Origin: an uncultured Clostridia bacterium
GTDB taxonomy: Bacteria; Bacillota; Clostridia; Lachnospirales; Anaerotignaceae
Direction: 5' to 3'
Assembly: GCA_944377425.1 (NCBI GenBank)
Contig: CALWEX010000040.1
Coordinates: 1 to 61,288, forward strand
DNA length: 61,288 bases
Positions 8,620-17,048 of the stretch are shown here, piece after piece. The position numbers and the translations under genes are program-made. Within the stretch, counting starts at the first letter, position 1; every line of letters starts with the position of its first letter. The notes beneath the pieces were generated by a model. It was not told the origin of the DNA. It saw only the letters and a list, made by a program, of their open reading frames with translations, and did not search any database.

Positions 8620-8912
8620 ATTATGTGTTTTTTACAAAAATGTATATAAAAATGTGCAGATTTACAATGTTATTGTAATTGATTACATGAGCTCTATATG
8701 TTAAAATGGATAAGTGAACATTCAATGAATAATTATTTATATTTTCGTAATTTAATTACTTATGATTACATTTCACAAACGGAAATATAAAGCATTGAAA
8801 GCTTATGCTTTTGTTTTTCGGTTTATTTTTTTATGCGCATCATTTAACAATCAATACCCGCGCCGCCGGATAACTCAAAGCCAAACTATATTAAATAAGG
8901 AGATGTTAAAAA
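8620..8912 (+). promoter_or_regulatory. Upstream region of the Stn-like operon with clustered palindromes
   Basis: About 290 nt without a gene precede the operon. Two overlapping perfect palindromes lie at 8662-8678 (TTACAAT-GTT-ATTGTAA) and 8674-8687 (TGTAAT-TG-ATTACA), with a third, GTAATTTAATTAC, near 8757 and another ATTACA near 8766. They share the half-site ATTRCA/TGTAAT and look like a regulator array. No clean Rex box was seen. The core promoter could not be fixed with confidence. Confidence 0.45.
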
Positions 8913-9443
8913 ATGAGTGAAATCTGCAAATGCGCCGAAGCAGAGGCTGAGGTGCTCAAAAAAGACGGAATAGACACCTCTCTTCTTGAGCCTACCCTTA
9001 AGGAATATGCCTCAGTTAAAGGCAGCCTTATAACTATTTTGCAGCACGCACAGGACATATACGGCTACCTTCCTGTTGAGCTTTTAAACTATATAGCTCT
9101 TAGAACAGGCATTAAAGCCGCTAAAGTTCTTGGTGTAGCTACATTTTACGCTCAGTTCAGGCTTGAGCCTATAGGAAAATACCTTATAATGATTTGCCAA
9201 GGAACGGCTTGTCATGTTAACGGTTCAGAAGCCGTTCAGGCTACTATTGAGGAGTATCTTGAAATTAAAGACGGCCAAACAACACCTGACGGTCTTTTTT
9301 CAATTAAGAGCGTAGCTTGTCTTGGCTGCTGTTCACTTTCACCTGTTATGATGATTAACGGCGAGGCTTATGGCACTCTTACACCAGATAAAGCAAAACA
9401 GATATTAGCAGATATCAAGGCAAAGGAGGCTGAAAGCAAATGA
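8913..9443 (+). CDS. NuoE-like [2Fe-2S] subunit of a bifurcating-type NADH complex (StnC/HydC-like)
   Basis: The 176-residue protein is a thioredoxin-fold [2Fe-2S] subunit of the NuoE/HydC type. Ligand cysteines fall in CQGTAC (95-100) and CLGCC (136-140), after the usual helical N-terminal half with ATFYAQF. It passes electrons near the NADH-oxidising flavin subunit. The ATG follows AAGGAGATGTTAAAA. Its stop overlaps the start of the next gene by 4 nt (ATGA), showing translational coupling within a three-gene operon. The same subunit type occurs in bifurcating hydrogenases, formate dehydrogenases and Stn transhydrogenases; the third gene points to the last. Confidence 0.93.
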   Translation: MSEICKCAEAEAEVLKKDGIDTSLLEPTLKEYASVKGSLITILQHAQDIYGYLPVELLNYIALRTGIKAAKVLGVATFYAQFRLEPIGKYLIMICQGTACHVNGSEAVQATIEEYLEIKDGQTTPDGLFSIKSVACLGCCSLSPVMMINGEAYGTLTPDKAKQILADIKAKEAESK

Positions 9444-11188
9444 GATTAGTTATTGGTAAGGGAAGCTGCGGTATTGCTGCCGGAGCAGACAAGGTTTCAG
9501 CTTCAGCCGTTAGTTATATTGCTGAAAAAGGTCTTAATATTCCTGTTGGCGTTACAGGCTGTATAGGTATGTGCTATCTTGAGCCTATAGTAGATGTAAT
9601 AAGAGATAACGGCGAAAAAATTACATATGTTAAAGTAACAGCTGATGCCATTAAAGAAATTATAGACAGCGAGGTAAGCGGTGCTGTTTGCGAAAAATAC
9701 CTTATACCAGCTGAGGATAAACAAAGACTTGAAAGCCAGACAAGAATTGCTTTAAGAAACTGCGGTATTATAAATCCTGATGATATAAATGATTACATAG
9801 CTAAAGGCGGATATAAAGCAATAGAAAAATGTGTTAAAGAGCTTAAGCCTGAACAGGTAATTGACATTATTAAAGTTTCAGGCCTTGCAGGCCGTGGTGG
9901 TGCAGGCTTTCCTACATGGTTTAAATGGAATGCCGCAAGAAGTGCTCAGGGAATTAAAAAATACACAATCTGTAATGCCGACGAAGGTGACCCAGGCGCA
10001 TTTATGGACAGAGCCGTTATTGAAGGCGACCCTAACTCCGTAATTGAAGGTATGCTTGTAGGCGCTTATGCCATGGGCTCTGACGAAGGTATTGTTTATG
10101 TTCGTGCCGAGTACCCTCTTGCTATTGTAAGACTTACAAATGCCATTAATCAGGCAAGAGAAAAAGGATTTTTAGGCAAAAATATATTCGGCTCAGATTT
10201 CTCATTTGATATAAGAATTAAAGCCGGTGCTGGTGCTTTCGTATGCGGTGAAGAAACAGCACTTATAGCTTCTCTTGAAGGCGAAAGAGGTATGCCAAGA
10301 CTTAAACCACCTTTCCCTGCTCAAAAAGGCTACTGGCAGAAACCTTCAAACATTAATAACGTAGAGACTTATGCCAATGTACCTTGGATTATAGTAAACG
10401 GCGGAGAAAAGTTTGCCGCTATGGGTACACCTAACAGCAAGGGTACAAAAGTTTTCGCTCTTACAGGTAAAGTTAAAAACGGCGGTCTTGTTGAAATTCC
10501 TATGGGTGCAAAAATACGTGACGTTATTTACGGCGTAGGCGGCGGAATTAAAGAAGACAGAAAATTCAAAGCTGTACAGATGGGCGGTCCTTCTGGCGGA
10601 TGTATACCTGCAGAGCTTATAGATACACTTATCGACTACAAAACTCTTGCCGCAACAGGCGCTATAATGGGTTCCGGCGGTATGGTTGTTATGGACGAAA
10701 CTACATGTATGGTTGATATGGCAAGGTTCTTCCTTGACTTTACATGCAAAGAGTCATGCGGTAAATGCGTTCCATGCCGTTTAGGTACAAAACGTATGCT
10801 TGAAATACTTACAAGAATTACAGAAGGCAAAGGCAAAGATGGCGATATTGAGCTTCTTGAGGACTTAGCAAACCAGATTAAATCCTCAGCTCTCTGCGGT
10901 CTTGGACAAACAGCGCCTAACCCAGTTCTTACAACAATTAAATATTTCAGAAACGAGTATGAAGACCACATTTATAACCACAAATGTACAGCTCATCAGT
11001 GCCAGGCACTTGTAACATACTCAATCGAGGCTGATAAATGTAAAGGCTGTACACTCTGCGCCAAAAACTGTCCTGCCGGTGCTATTGAAGGCAAAGTTAA
11101 AGAGCCTCATGTTATTGACCCGGCTAAGTGCGTTAAATGCGGAAAATGTAATACTGTATGCCGCTTCGGCGCAGTAAAAGTAGACTAA
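9440..11188 (+). CDS. NuoF-like NADH-binding flavoprotein subunit (StnB/HydB-like)
   Basis: The roughly 582-residue protein carries, in order, an N-terminal thioredoxin-like region, the FMN/NADH domain with GRGGAGFPTW (150-159) and NADEGDPGAFMDR (178-190), an SLBB region, a [4Fe-4S] site CGKCVPC plus C485 (439-445, 485), and two C-terminal ferredoxin clusters (C533-C543 and C563-C573). This is the HydB/StnB layout that binds NADH and is the presumed bifurcation centre. The N-terminal [2Fe-2S] region shows only three cysteines (10, 41, 45), so that cluster may be altered. It is coupled to the preceding gene and followed after 15 nt by the large subunit. Confidence 0.93.
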   Translation: MRLVIGKGSCGIAAGADKVSASAVSYIAEKGLNIPVGVTGCIGMCYLEPIVDVIRDNGEKITYVKVTADAIKEIIDSEVSGAVCEKYLIPAEDKQRLESQTRIALRNCGIINPDDINDYIAKGGYKAIEKCVKELKPEQVIDIIKVSGLAGRGGAGFPTWFKWNAARSAQGIKKYTICNADEGDPGAFMDRAVIEGDPNSVIEGMLVGAYAMGSDEGIVYVRAEYPLAIVRLTNAINQAREKGFLGKNIFGSDFSFDIRIKAGAGAFVCGEETALIASLEGERGMPRLKPPFPAQKGYWQKPSNINNVETYANVPWIIVNGGEKFAAMGTPNSKGTKVFALTGKVKNGGLVEIPMGAKIRDVIYGVGGGIKEDRKFKAVQMGGPSGGCIPAELIDTLIDYKTLAATGAIMGSGGMVVMDETTCMVDMARFFLDFTCKESCGKCVPCRLGTKRMLEILTRITEGKGKDGDIELLEDLANQIKSSALCGLGQTAPNPVLTTIKYFRNEYEDHIYNHKCTAHQCQALVTYSIEADKCKGCTLCAKNCPAGAIEGKVKEPHVIDPAKCVKCGKCNTVCRFGAVKVD

Positions 11189-11203
11189 GGGAGGGTATAA
11201 AAC

Positions 11204-14200
11204 GTGGCTGAAAAATTAAGACTTAATATAAACGGCAAAGAGGTAACAGGCTACGCCGGACAGACCATTTTGGAAGTGGCTAAAGAAAACGGCATAGACA
11301 TACCTACCCTTTGCTATGATAAAAGAGTAGAAATATACGGTGCCTGTGGACTTTGTGTTGTTGAAGCTGAAGGAAATCCAAAGCTCCTTCGTGCATGTGC
11401 TACAACAATTGCTGACGGCATGGTTATAAATACAAATACAAAAAGAGTAATCGACTCAAGAAAAACTGCTTTGGAACTTCTTTTAAGCGACCATACAGGC
11501 GACTGCCGTCCGCCATGTGCTCTTAACTGTCCAGCCGGAACAGACTGCCAGGGTTATGTAGGCATGGTTGCTAATGGTCAGTATAAAGAAGCTGTAAAAA
11601 TAATTAAGGGAATATTCCCTCTTCCATCATCAATAGGCCGTGTTTGTCCACATCCTTGTGAAACAGCATGCCGCAGAGCCCTTGTTGACGAGCCTGTTTC
11701 TATAGCTTATATTAAAGCTTTCATTGGTGATAAAGACCTTGAAAGCGGAGAGCCTTATATGCCGGAAGTTGCTCCTGCTACAGGCCACACAGTAGCCGTA
11801 ATAGGCGGTGGCCCTGCCGGACTTACAGCAGCTTACCATTTAAGAGCTAAAGGACACGAAGTTACTATTTACGATGCTATGCCAAAAATGGGTGGTATGC
11901 TCAGATATGGTATACCTGAATACAGACTTCCAAAGGCTGTACTTGATAAAGAAATAGAGCTTATTGCCGGTATGGGGATTAAGATGATTAATAATGTAAA
12001 ACTTGGCCGTGACATTACATTTGAGCATGTTAAGAACAGCTACGATGCTGTACTTCTTGCAGTAGGCGCATGGACAAGCACAAAAATGGGTGTTAAAGGC
12101 GAAGATAACAAAAATGTATTCGGCGGTATAGACTTCCTTAGAAAAGTTGCTCTTGGTGAAGAAATAGTTGCTGGAAAAGACATTGCCATTGTAGGCGGTG
12201 GAAATACAGCTATGGACGCATGCCGTACAGCTGTAAGACTTGGTGCTGAAAACGTTTACTGTATTTACAGAAGAACAAGAGCCGAAATGCCTGCTGAGGA
12301 AATAGAAATTAAAGAAGCTGAAGAAGAAGGCGTAATTTTCAAATTCCTTACAAACCCAGACGAAATCGTATCAGCTGCTGACGGAAGCATTGATTATGTA
12401 AGACTTCAGAAAATGGAACTTGGTGAGCCTGATGCCAGCGGCAGAAGAAGACCTGTTCCTGTTGAAGGTGCTATGGAAGAAATTAAGGTTTCAAGCCTTA
12501 TTATGGCTCTTGGCCAAACACTTAATCCAGAAGGCCTTGATGGTGTTGAGCTTACTAAAAAAGGTACAATTTCAGCTGATGAAACAACATTCAGAACAAA
12601 TATTGAAAATGTATTTGCAGTAGGTGACGCTACAAACAAAGGCGCAGGAATTGCCATTGCTGCTATAGGCGAAGCAGAAAAGGCTTCTCATGTTATAGAC
12701 AGCTTCCTTAAAGGAAATATTATTCCATACAAAAAACCTTATGTATGCGAAAGAAAAGATGTTACAGCTGAAACTCTTGCCAACAGACCAAAAGTACCAA
12801 GAGTACAGATGAGCCATCTTAAACCAGAGCAGAGAAAAGATAACTTCCACGAAATTATAAATGGCTTTACAGAGGAAGAAGCTGTTTTTGAGTCATCAAG
12901 ATGTCTTGAGTGCGGCTGCCACGACTATTATGAGTGTAAACTTGTTAAACAGGCTAACGATTATGATGTTAAACCTGAAAAGTTCGAAGGCGAAAACCAT
13001 AACAGAACAATAGATAATACACATCCGTTTATAGACCGTAACCCAGATAAATGTATACTCTGTGGACTTTGCGTAAGAGTCTGTGATGAGGTAATGGGTC
13101 GTACAGCTCTTGGTCTTGTAAGCCGTGGTTTTGACACTATTGTCTGCCCTTCTCTCAATCAGCCGCTTAAAGAAACAGATTGTATCTCCTGCGGTCAGTG
13201 TATTAACCTCTGCCCAACAGGCGCTTTGGGAGAAAAATTCACATACGGCAAACGTGTACCTTCAAATACAGAATGTACCGAAACAACTTGCTCATTCTGC
13301 TCTGTAGGCTGCCCAACAGTGCTTCATACAAACGAAAACCTTATTGTTAAGTCAACACCTGCTGACGATAAAGTTCTTTGCTCAAAGGGACGCTTTGGCT
13401 TTGGCGAGCTTACTAAAAAAGACCGTCTTACAACACCTCTAGTTAGAAAAGATGGCGTTCTTACACCTGTAAGCTATTCAGAAGCAGCTATATACATTGC
13501 AAAGAAAATGCAGGGAACTGCTGTAAGATATGGTAAAGAAGCAACAGCTGTTTCTATTTCCGATAAACTTACAACAGAAGAAATTTATCTTGCTAAAAAA
13601 TATGCCGAAACAATAGCAAAAGCCGGAACTGTATTTAGCTTTAACTACACCAAAAACGGCGTAAAAGAAGTAATAGGCTCTGACTGCTCAACATGCGCTA
13701 AAGATGAAATCCTTTCAACTAATGTTATACTTCTTATAGGTACAGACATTATGAACGACCATGCTTCATTTGGTGTTAAAATACGTCAGGCAGTAAAACG
13801 TGGCGCTAAGCTTATAGTTATTAATAACAAACCTGAATCTCAAGAAGCTCAGGAAGCAGATTTATATATCAATTCAGAGTCAACAGAAAGCCTTAAAGCT
13901 ATACTTAAAGCTCTTTGTGATAAAGGTGCTAAAGCAGAAGGCCTTGAGGAGCTTGCTTCTTCATTAAATAGTATAACTGTAACAGAAGAAGCCGAAAAAG
14001 CTGCTTCAATGCTTCTTGATGCTAAGAACAAAAAAGCTGTTATTATAATTGACCAGTTCAATACAACTTATGAGGCTTCAAAGGCCGCAGCAGATATAGC
14101 CGTTTTAAGCGGACATATAGGCTCACCTCGTAACGGTATAATTCAGATTAAAGCAAATGCTAACTCACAGGGTCTTGTTGATTTAGGCATTACACCTGTT

Positions 14201-14680
14201 TGCGATGTTAAAGAAAATATTGAAAATGGTACAATTAAAGCACTCTTTGTAATTGGTGAAGACCCAGCCGAGCTTAACACAGACTCTATGGAATTTTTAG
14301 CAGTAGCTGATATGTACCTTACAGAAACAGCAAATAAAGCCGATGTAGTTATTCCACTTGTATCTCTTGCAGAATCAAACGGAACAGTTATAAGCATGGA
14401 CGGTGCTGTTAACACAGTAAAAGCTGCTGTTAAACCAATGGCTGAAACAAATATTTCTGCAATTTTATCAGTAGCCAATGCTATGAAGATTAACTTCAAC
14501 TATGCTGACGAAAAAGAAGTTATGAGAGAAATTGTAGAAACAAAAGCACTTCTTAATAGAGTTTTCAACCCTGTATTAAAAGCTGTTGATAATGCTCCTA
14601 TTTACAAAGATAGAGTAAATACAAGCATAGCTTACAAAAATTTCCTAAATACACTTGAAGCAGAAGGTTTAATTAAATAA
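11204..14680 (+). CDS. Large NuoG-GltD-FdhA-like fusion subunit, candidate StnA of an NADPH-linked transhydrogenase
   Basis: This 1158-residue fusion has a [2Fe-2S] ferredoxin domain (C37, C48, C51, C65), a cysteine-rich link (H97-C156), and a GltD/NfnB-like FAD-NAD(P)H domain with VIGGGPAG (199-206), GGGNTAMD (331-338) and FAVGDA (471-476). Cysteine sites follow (567-578), then two ferredoxin clusters (617-627 and 660-670). A formate-dehydrogenase-like end carries a CxxCxxxC...C cluster (696, 699, 703, 726). No H-cluster motif is present, so it is not a hydrogenase, and the FdhA-like part is short and lacks a catalytic Cys/Sec. The architecture fits Stn-type NADH/NADPH/ferredoxin transhydrogenase; the function is inferred. 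Confidence 0.85.
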   Translation: MAEKLRLNINGKEVTGYAGQTILEVAKENGIDIPTLCYDKRVEIYGACGLCVVEAEGNPKLLRACATTIADGMVINTNTKRVIDSRKTALELLLSDHTGDCRPPCALNCPAGTDCQGYVGMVANGQYKEAVKIIKGIFPLPSSIGRVCPHPCETACRRALVDEPVSIAYIKAFIGDKDLESGEPYMPEVAPATGHTVAVIGGGPAGLTAAYHLRAKGHEVTIYDAMPKMGGMLRYGIPEYRLPKAVLDKEIELIAGMGIKMINNVKLGRDITFEHVKNSYDAVLLAVGAWTSTKMGVKGEDNKNVFGGIDFLRKVALGEEIVAGKDIAIVGGGNTAMDACRTAVRLGAENVYCIYRRTRAEMPAEEIEIKEAEEEGVIFKFLTNPDEIVSAADGSIDYVRLQKMELGEPDASGRRRPVPVEGAMEEIKVSSLIMALGQTLNPEGLDGVELTKKGTISADETTFRTNIENVFAVGDATNKGAGIAIAAIGEAEKASHVIDSFLKGNIIPYKKPYVCERKDVTAETLANRPKVPRVQMSHLKPEQRKDNFHEIINGFTEEEAVFESSRCLECGCHDYYECKLVKQANDYDVKPEKFEGENHNRTIDNTHPFIDRNPDKCILCGLCVRVCDEVMGRTALGLVSRGFDTIVCPSLNQPLKETDCISCGQCINLCPTGALGEKFTYGKRVPSNTECTETTCSFCSVGCPTVLHTNENLIVKSTPADDKVLCSKGRFGFGELTKKDRLTTPLVRKDGVLTPVSYSEAAIYIAKKMQGTAVRYGKEATAVSISDKLTTEEIYLAKKYAETIAKAGTVFSFNYTKNGVKEVIGSDCSTCAKDEILSTNVILLIGTDIMNDHASFGVKIRQAVKRGAKLIVINNKPESQEAQEADLYINSESTESLKAILKALCDKGAKAEGLEELASSLNSITVTEEAEKAASMLLDAKNKKAVIIIDQFNTTYEASKAAADIAVLSGHIGSPRNGIIQIKANANSQGLVDLGITPVCDVKENIENGTIKALFVIGEDPAELNTDSMEFLAVADMYLTETANKADVVIPLVSLAESNGTVISMDGAVNTVKAAVKPMAETNISAILSVANAMKINFNYADEKEVMREIVETKALLNRVFNPVLKAVDNAPIYKDRVNTSIAYKNFLNTLEAEGLIK

Positions 14681-14690
14681 ACTTAAAAAG

Positions 14691-14717
14691 CCGCCGATAA
14701 TATCGGCGGTTTTTTTA
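14691..14717 (+). terminator. Terminator of the Stn-like operon
   Basis: GC-rich stem CCGCCGA/TCGGCGG closing TAATA, followed by seven T, 10 nt after the stop codon. Confidence 0.93.
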
Positions 14718-14970
14718 TTAATTTCATTAATTCTTATAAATTTAATAAAACAACATCTGAAAATCATCAATAAATTAATGCTAATATTTTTTTAATTTAT
14801 GTTAAATATATGTCAGCAGAACTTTTAATTCATCTTGCCTTTTTAAAATATTTAAAACTATATAAAGTTATTTATTATTATTTTTGTACTATATATAGTA
14901 TTTAAAATTTTATCATATAAAAATTCAATAATTTTTACAGTTTAAAGATGTTAAATTTAAAACATTTTTA
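14718..14970 (+). other. AT-rich intergenic stretch without a recognisable gene
   Basis: About 250 nt of very AT-rich sequence between the operon terminator and the alcohol dehydrogenase promoter. No frame with a ribosome site, no strong hairpin. Confidence 0.6.
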
Positions 14971-14998
14971 TTGACTTGTTGCCTATTTATGTTATAAT
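14971..14998 (+). promoter_or_regulatory. Promoter of the iron alcohol dehydrogenase gene
   Basis: TTGACT (14971-14976), 16-nt spacer, TATAAT (14993-14998). It leaves a 5' leader of about 130 nt in which no convincing riboswitch was recognised. Confidence 0.75.
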
Positions 14999-15138
14999 AA
15001 TTTAGGATTTGCGTTTTATAGCAAAATTATTTCTATTCATTATACTTCTTATCATAATTATTCAATTTAATGGCGCTGTTTACAACGCATTCTCATTTTA
15101 TATTTATTTTTATTATAAAATTCAAGGGGGAATTACCA

Positions 15139-16329
15139 ATGGCAAGATTTACATTACCAAGAGATATTTATTTCGGAGCAGGCTCAATGGAGTCATTAAA
15201 AACTCTTACAGGCAAAAAAGCTATTGTTGTAGTAGGCGGCGGCTCAATGAAAAGATTTGGCTTTCTTGATAAAGCTATAGAATATTTAAAAGAAGCTGGC
15301 ATGGAAGTAGAATTATTCGAAGGCGTAGAGCCTGACCCATCTGTTGAAACAGTAATGAAAGGTGCCGAAGCTATGAGAAAATTCCAGCCAGACTGGATAG
15401 TAGCAATGGGCGGCGGCTCACCTATTGATGCAGCTAAGGCAATGTGGGCTTTTTATGAATACCCAGAAACAACATTTGAAGACCTTATTACACCTTTTAA
15501 CTTCCCTACTCTCCGTACAAAAGCTAAATTCTGCGCTATCTCCTCAACATCAGGTACAGCAACAGAAGTAACAGCTTTTTCTGTAATTACAGATTATGCA
15601 AAAGGCATTAAATATCCTTTGGCAGACTTTAATATCACACCAGATGTTGCTATTGTAGACCCTATTCTTGCGGAAACAATGCCTAAAAAACTTACAGCTC
15701 ATACAGGTATGGATGCTCTTACACACGCTATCGAGGCTTATGTTTCAACACTTCATAATGACTTTACAGACCCTCTTGCCCTTCACGCAATTAAAATGAT
15801 ACATAATGACCTTAAAAAATCATTTGACGGTGATAAGGAAGCAAGAGAGAATATGCATAACGCACAGTGCCTTGCTGGTATGGCATTTTCAAATGCACTT
15901 TTAGGTATCGTTCACTCAATGGCTCATAAAACAGGTGCTGCATTCACAGGTGGACATATCGTTCATGGCTGTGCAAATGCTATGTATCTTCCAAAAGTAA
16001 TTAAATACAACAGCAAAAATGCTGAAGCTGCTGAAAGATATGCTTATATTGCTAAGTTTATAGGCCTTGAGGGTGACTCAACAACAGCACTTGTAGATGC
16101 TTTAATAGCAGAAATCAGAAACATGAATAAATCTCTTGAGATTCCTACATGCATTAAAGAATATGAAGGCGGCATAATTGACGAAACAGAGTTTAACAAT
16201 AAACTTAAAGATGTAGCAGCTCTTGCTATAAGCGATGCATGCACAGGCTCAAACCCACGTATACCTACACAGGAAGAAATGGAAAAACTTCTTACAGCTT
16301 GCTATTATGACAAAGAAATCGATTTTTAA
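15139..16329 (+). CDS. Iron-containing alcohol dehydrogenase
   Basis: This 396-residue group III alcohol dehydrogenase resembles the C-terminal half of AdhE. It reduces aldehydes such as acetaldehyde or butyraldehyde with NAD(P)H. GGGSP (91-95) belongs to the nucleotide site, and the metal ligands are predicted as D192 and H196 (MDALTHAIE), H264 (SMAHK) and H277 (VHGCAN). The start is the ATG at 15139 behind AAGGGGGAATT; an in-frame ATG at 15070 lacks a ribosome site. It has its own promoter and an elaborate terminator. A role in disposing of NADH during fermentation fits the redox genes around it. Confidence 0.92.
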   Translation: MARFTLPRDIYFGAGSMESLKTLTGKKAIVVVGGGSMKRFGFLDKAIEYLKEAGMEVELFEGVEPDPSVETVMKGAEAMRKFQPDWIVAMGGGSPIDAAKAMWAFYEYPETTFEDLITPFNFPTLRTKAKFCAISSTSGTATEVTAFSVITDYAKGIKYPLADFNITPDVAIVDPILAETMPKKLTAHTGMDALTHAIEAYVSTLHNDFTDPLALHAIKMIHNDLKKSFDGDKEARENMHNAQCLAGMAFSNALLGIVHSMAHKTGAAFTGGHIVHGCANAMYLPKVIKYNSKNAEAAERYAYIAKFIGLEGDSTTALVDALIAEIRNMNKSLEIPTCIKEYEGGIIDETEFNNKLKDVAALAISDACTGSNPRIPTQEEMEKLLTACYYDKEIDF

Positions 16330-16364
16330 GTTGAAATAACTGCATAATTATTTCAAAATATAAT

Positions 16365-16428
16365 AAGCGCTTTTTATGTATTGTGTTGGATATTTTTTCC
16401 AAATAAACATAATAAGCGCTTTTTTTTG
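16365..16428 (+). terminator. Terminator of the alcohol dehydrogenase gene
   Basis: A 15-bp stem with one mismatch (16365-16379 with 16407-16421, built on AAGCGCTT) encloses a second small hairpin, TTGGA/TCCAA. It is followed by eight T. Confidence 0.85.
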
Positions 16429-16464
16429 TTAGATTCAACCTAAAACCAAAATATAGAACATAAG

Positions 16465-16479
16465 TGTTAATAGTTAACA
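16465..16479 (+). promoter_or_regulatory. Palindrome TGTTAA-TAG-TTAACA upstream of the hemerythrin gene
   Basis: A perfect 6-3-6 inverted repeat about 40 nt ahead of the hemerythrin -35. The half-site recalls clostridial Rex boxes (TTGTTAA...TTAACAA), but the spacing is 3 rather than 4, so the regulator is uncertain. Confidence 0.35.
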
Positions 16480-16520
16480 ATTTACATAAATTCAAAACTA
16501 ATTTTAAAAAAGAATTAGTA

Positions 16521-16570
16521 TTGATTTTAAATCATTATTACATTATAGTAATTATCAAATAATGATTATC
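16521..16570 (+). promoter_or_regulatory. Hemerythrin promoter with a Fur/PerR-like box
   Basis: TTGATT (16521-16526), 17-nt spacer and TATAGT (16544-16549) form the promoter. Right after the -10, 16551-16570 reads on the minus strand as GATAATCATTATTTGATAAT, made of the GATAAT/ATTATC hexamers of Fur-family boxes, over the expected start of transcription. Repression by a Fur-family protein is inferred. Confidence 0.5.
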
Positions 16571-16599
16571 AATTAAACAATCAATGTGGAGGAGATTGC

Positions 16600-17001
16600 A
16601 TGAAATACGAATTAACAAAAGACCTTGAGACAGGAAATGCTTTAATCGACAGCGAACATCGCCAGCTTTTTGCAGTAATAAATAAACTTATGGATGCTTG
16701 TTCACAAGGAAAAGGTCGCGACCAGATAGCTTCAACAGTGCAGTATTTAAACGACTATGTAAGTAAACATTTCAGCGATGAAGAACAGCTCCAGATTAAA
16801 TCAAAATATCCAGGATATCCAGGCCATAAACAGTTCCATGACGGTTATAAAAGAAACCTTTTACAAGCTACAAATGAAATACTTACATCTGGCGCTACAA
16901 TAGCCTCTTTAAGCAAACTTAATCAGGTAGTAAGCATACTTGTAACACATATCAGACTTGAAGATAAAAAAATAGCCGCTCATGTAAAAGCAAATTCATA
17001 A
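16600..17001 (+). CDS. Bacteriohemerythrin
   Basis: This 133-residue protein is a stand-alone hemerythrin, an O2-binding diiron protein of four helices. Ligand candidates are H20 (SEHRQLF), H57 and E61 (KHFSDEE), H76 and H80 (HKQFH), H116 and D121 (HIRLEDK), the complete set. In anaerobes such proteins bind or deliver oxygen and help in oxygen defence or signalling. The ATG follows GTGGAGGAGATTGC. It is monocistronic, with a promoter and a possible Fur-family operator upstream and a terminator directly after. Confidence 0.95.
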   Translation: MKYELTKDLETGNALIDSEHRQLFAVINKLMDACSQGKGRDQIASTVQYLNDYVSKHFSDEEQLQIKSKYPGYPGHKQFHDGYKRNLLQATNEILTSGATIASLSKLNQVVSILVTHIRLEDKKIAAHVKANS

Positions 17002-17008
17002 TAAATAT

Positions 17009-17037
17009 GCCGATACACTAAATGTATCGGCTTTTTT
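17009..17037 (+). terminator. Hemerythrin terminator
   Basis: Perfect 9-bp stem GCCGATACA/TGTATCGGC, 5-nt loop, six T. It lies between convergent genes. Confidence 0.92.
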
Positions 17038-17048
17038 ATTTATAAATA

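Noticed and set aside
8913..14680. [FeFe] hydrogenase operon (HydABC)
   Set aside because: None of the H-cluster motifs (TSCCPxW, MPCxxKxxE, ExMxCxxGC) occurs in the large subunit; a GltD-like domain takes the place of the catalytic domain.
13280..14680. Active formate dehydrogenase
   Set aside because: The expected catalytic Cys or Sec is missing and the domain is too short.
15009..15138. Short leader peptide gene before the alcohol dehydrogenase
   Set aside because: The frames run into the dehydrogenase gene in the wrong frame and have no ribosome site.
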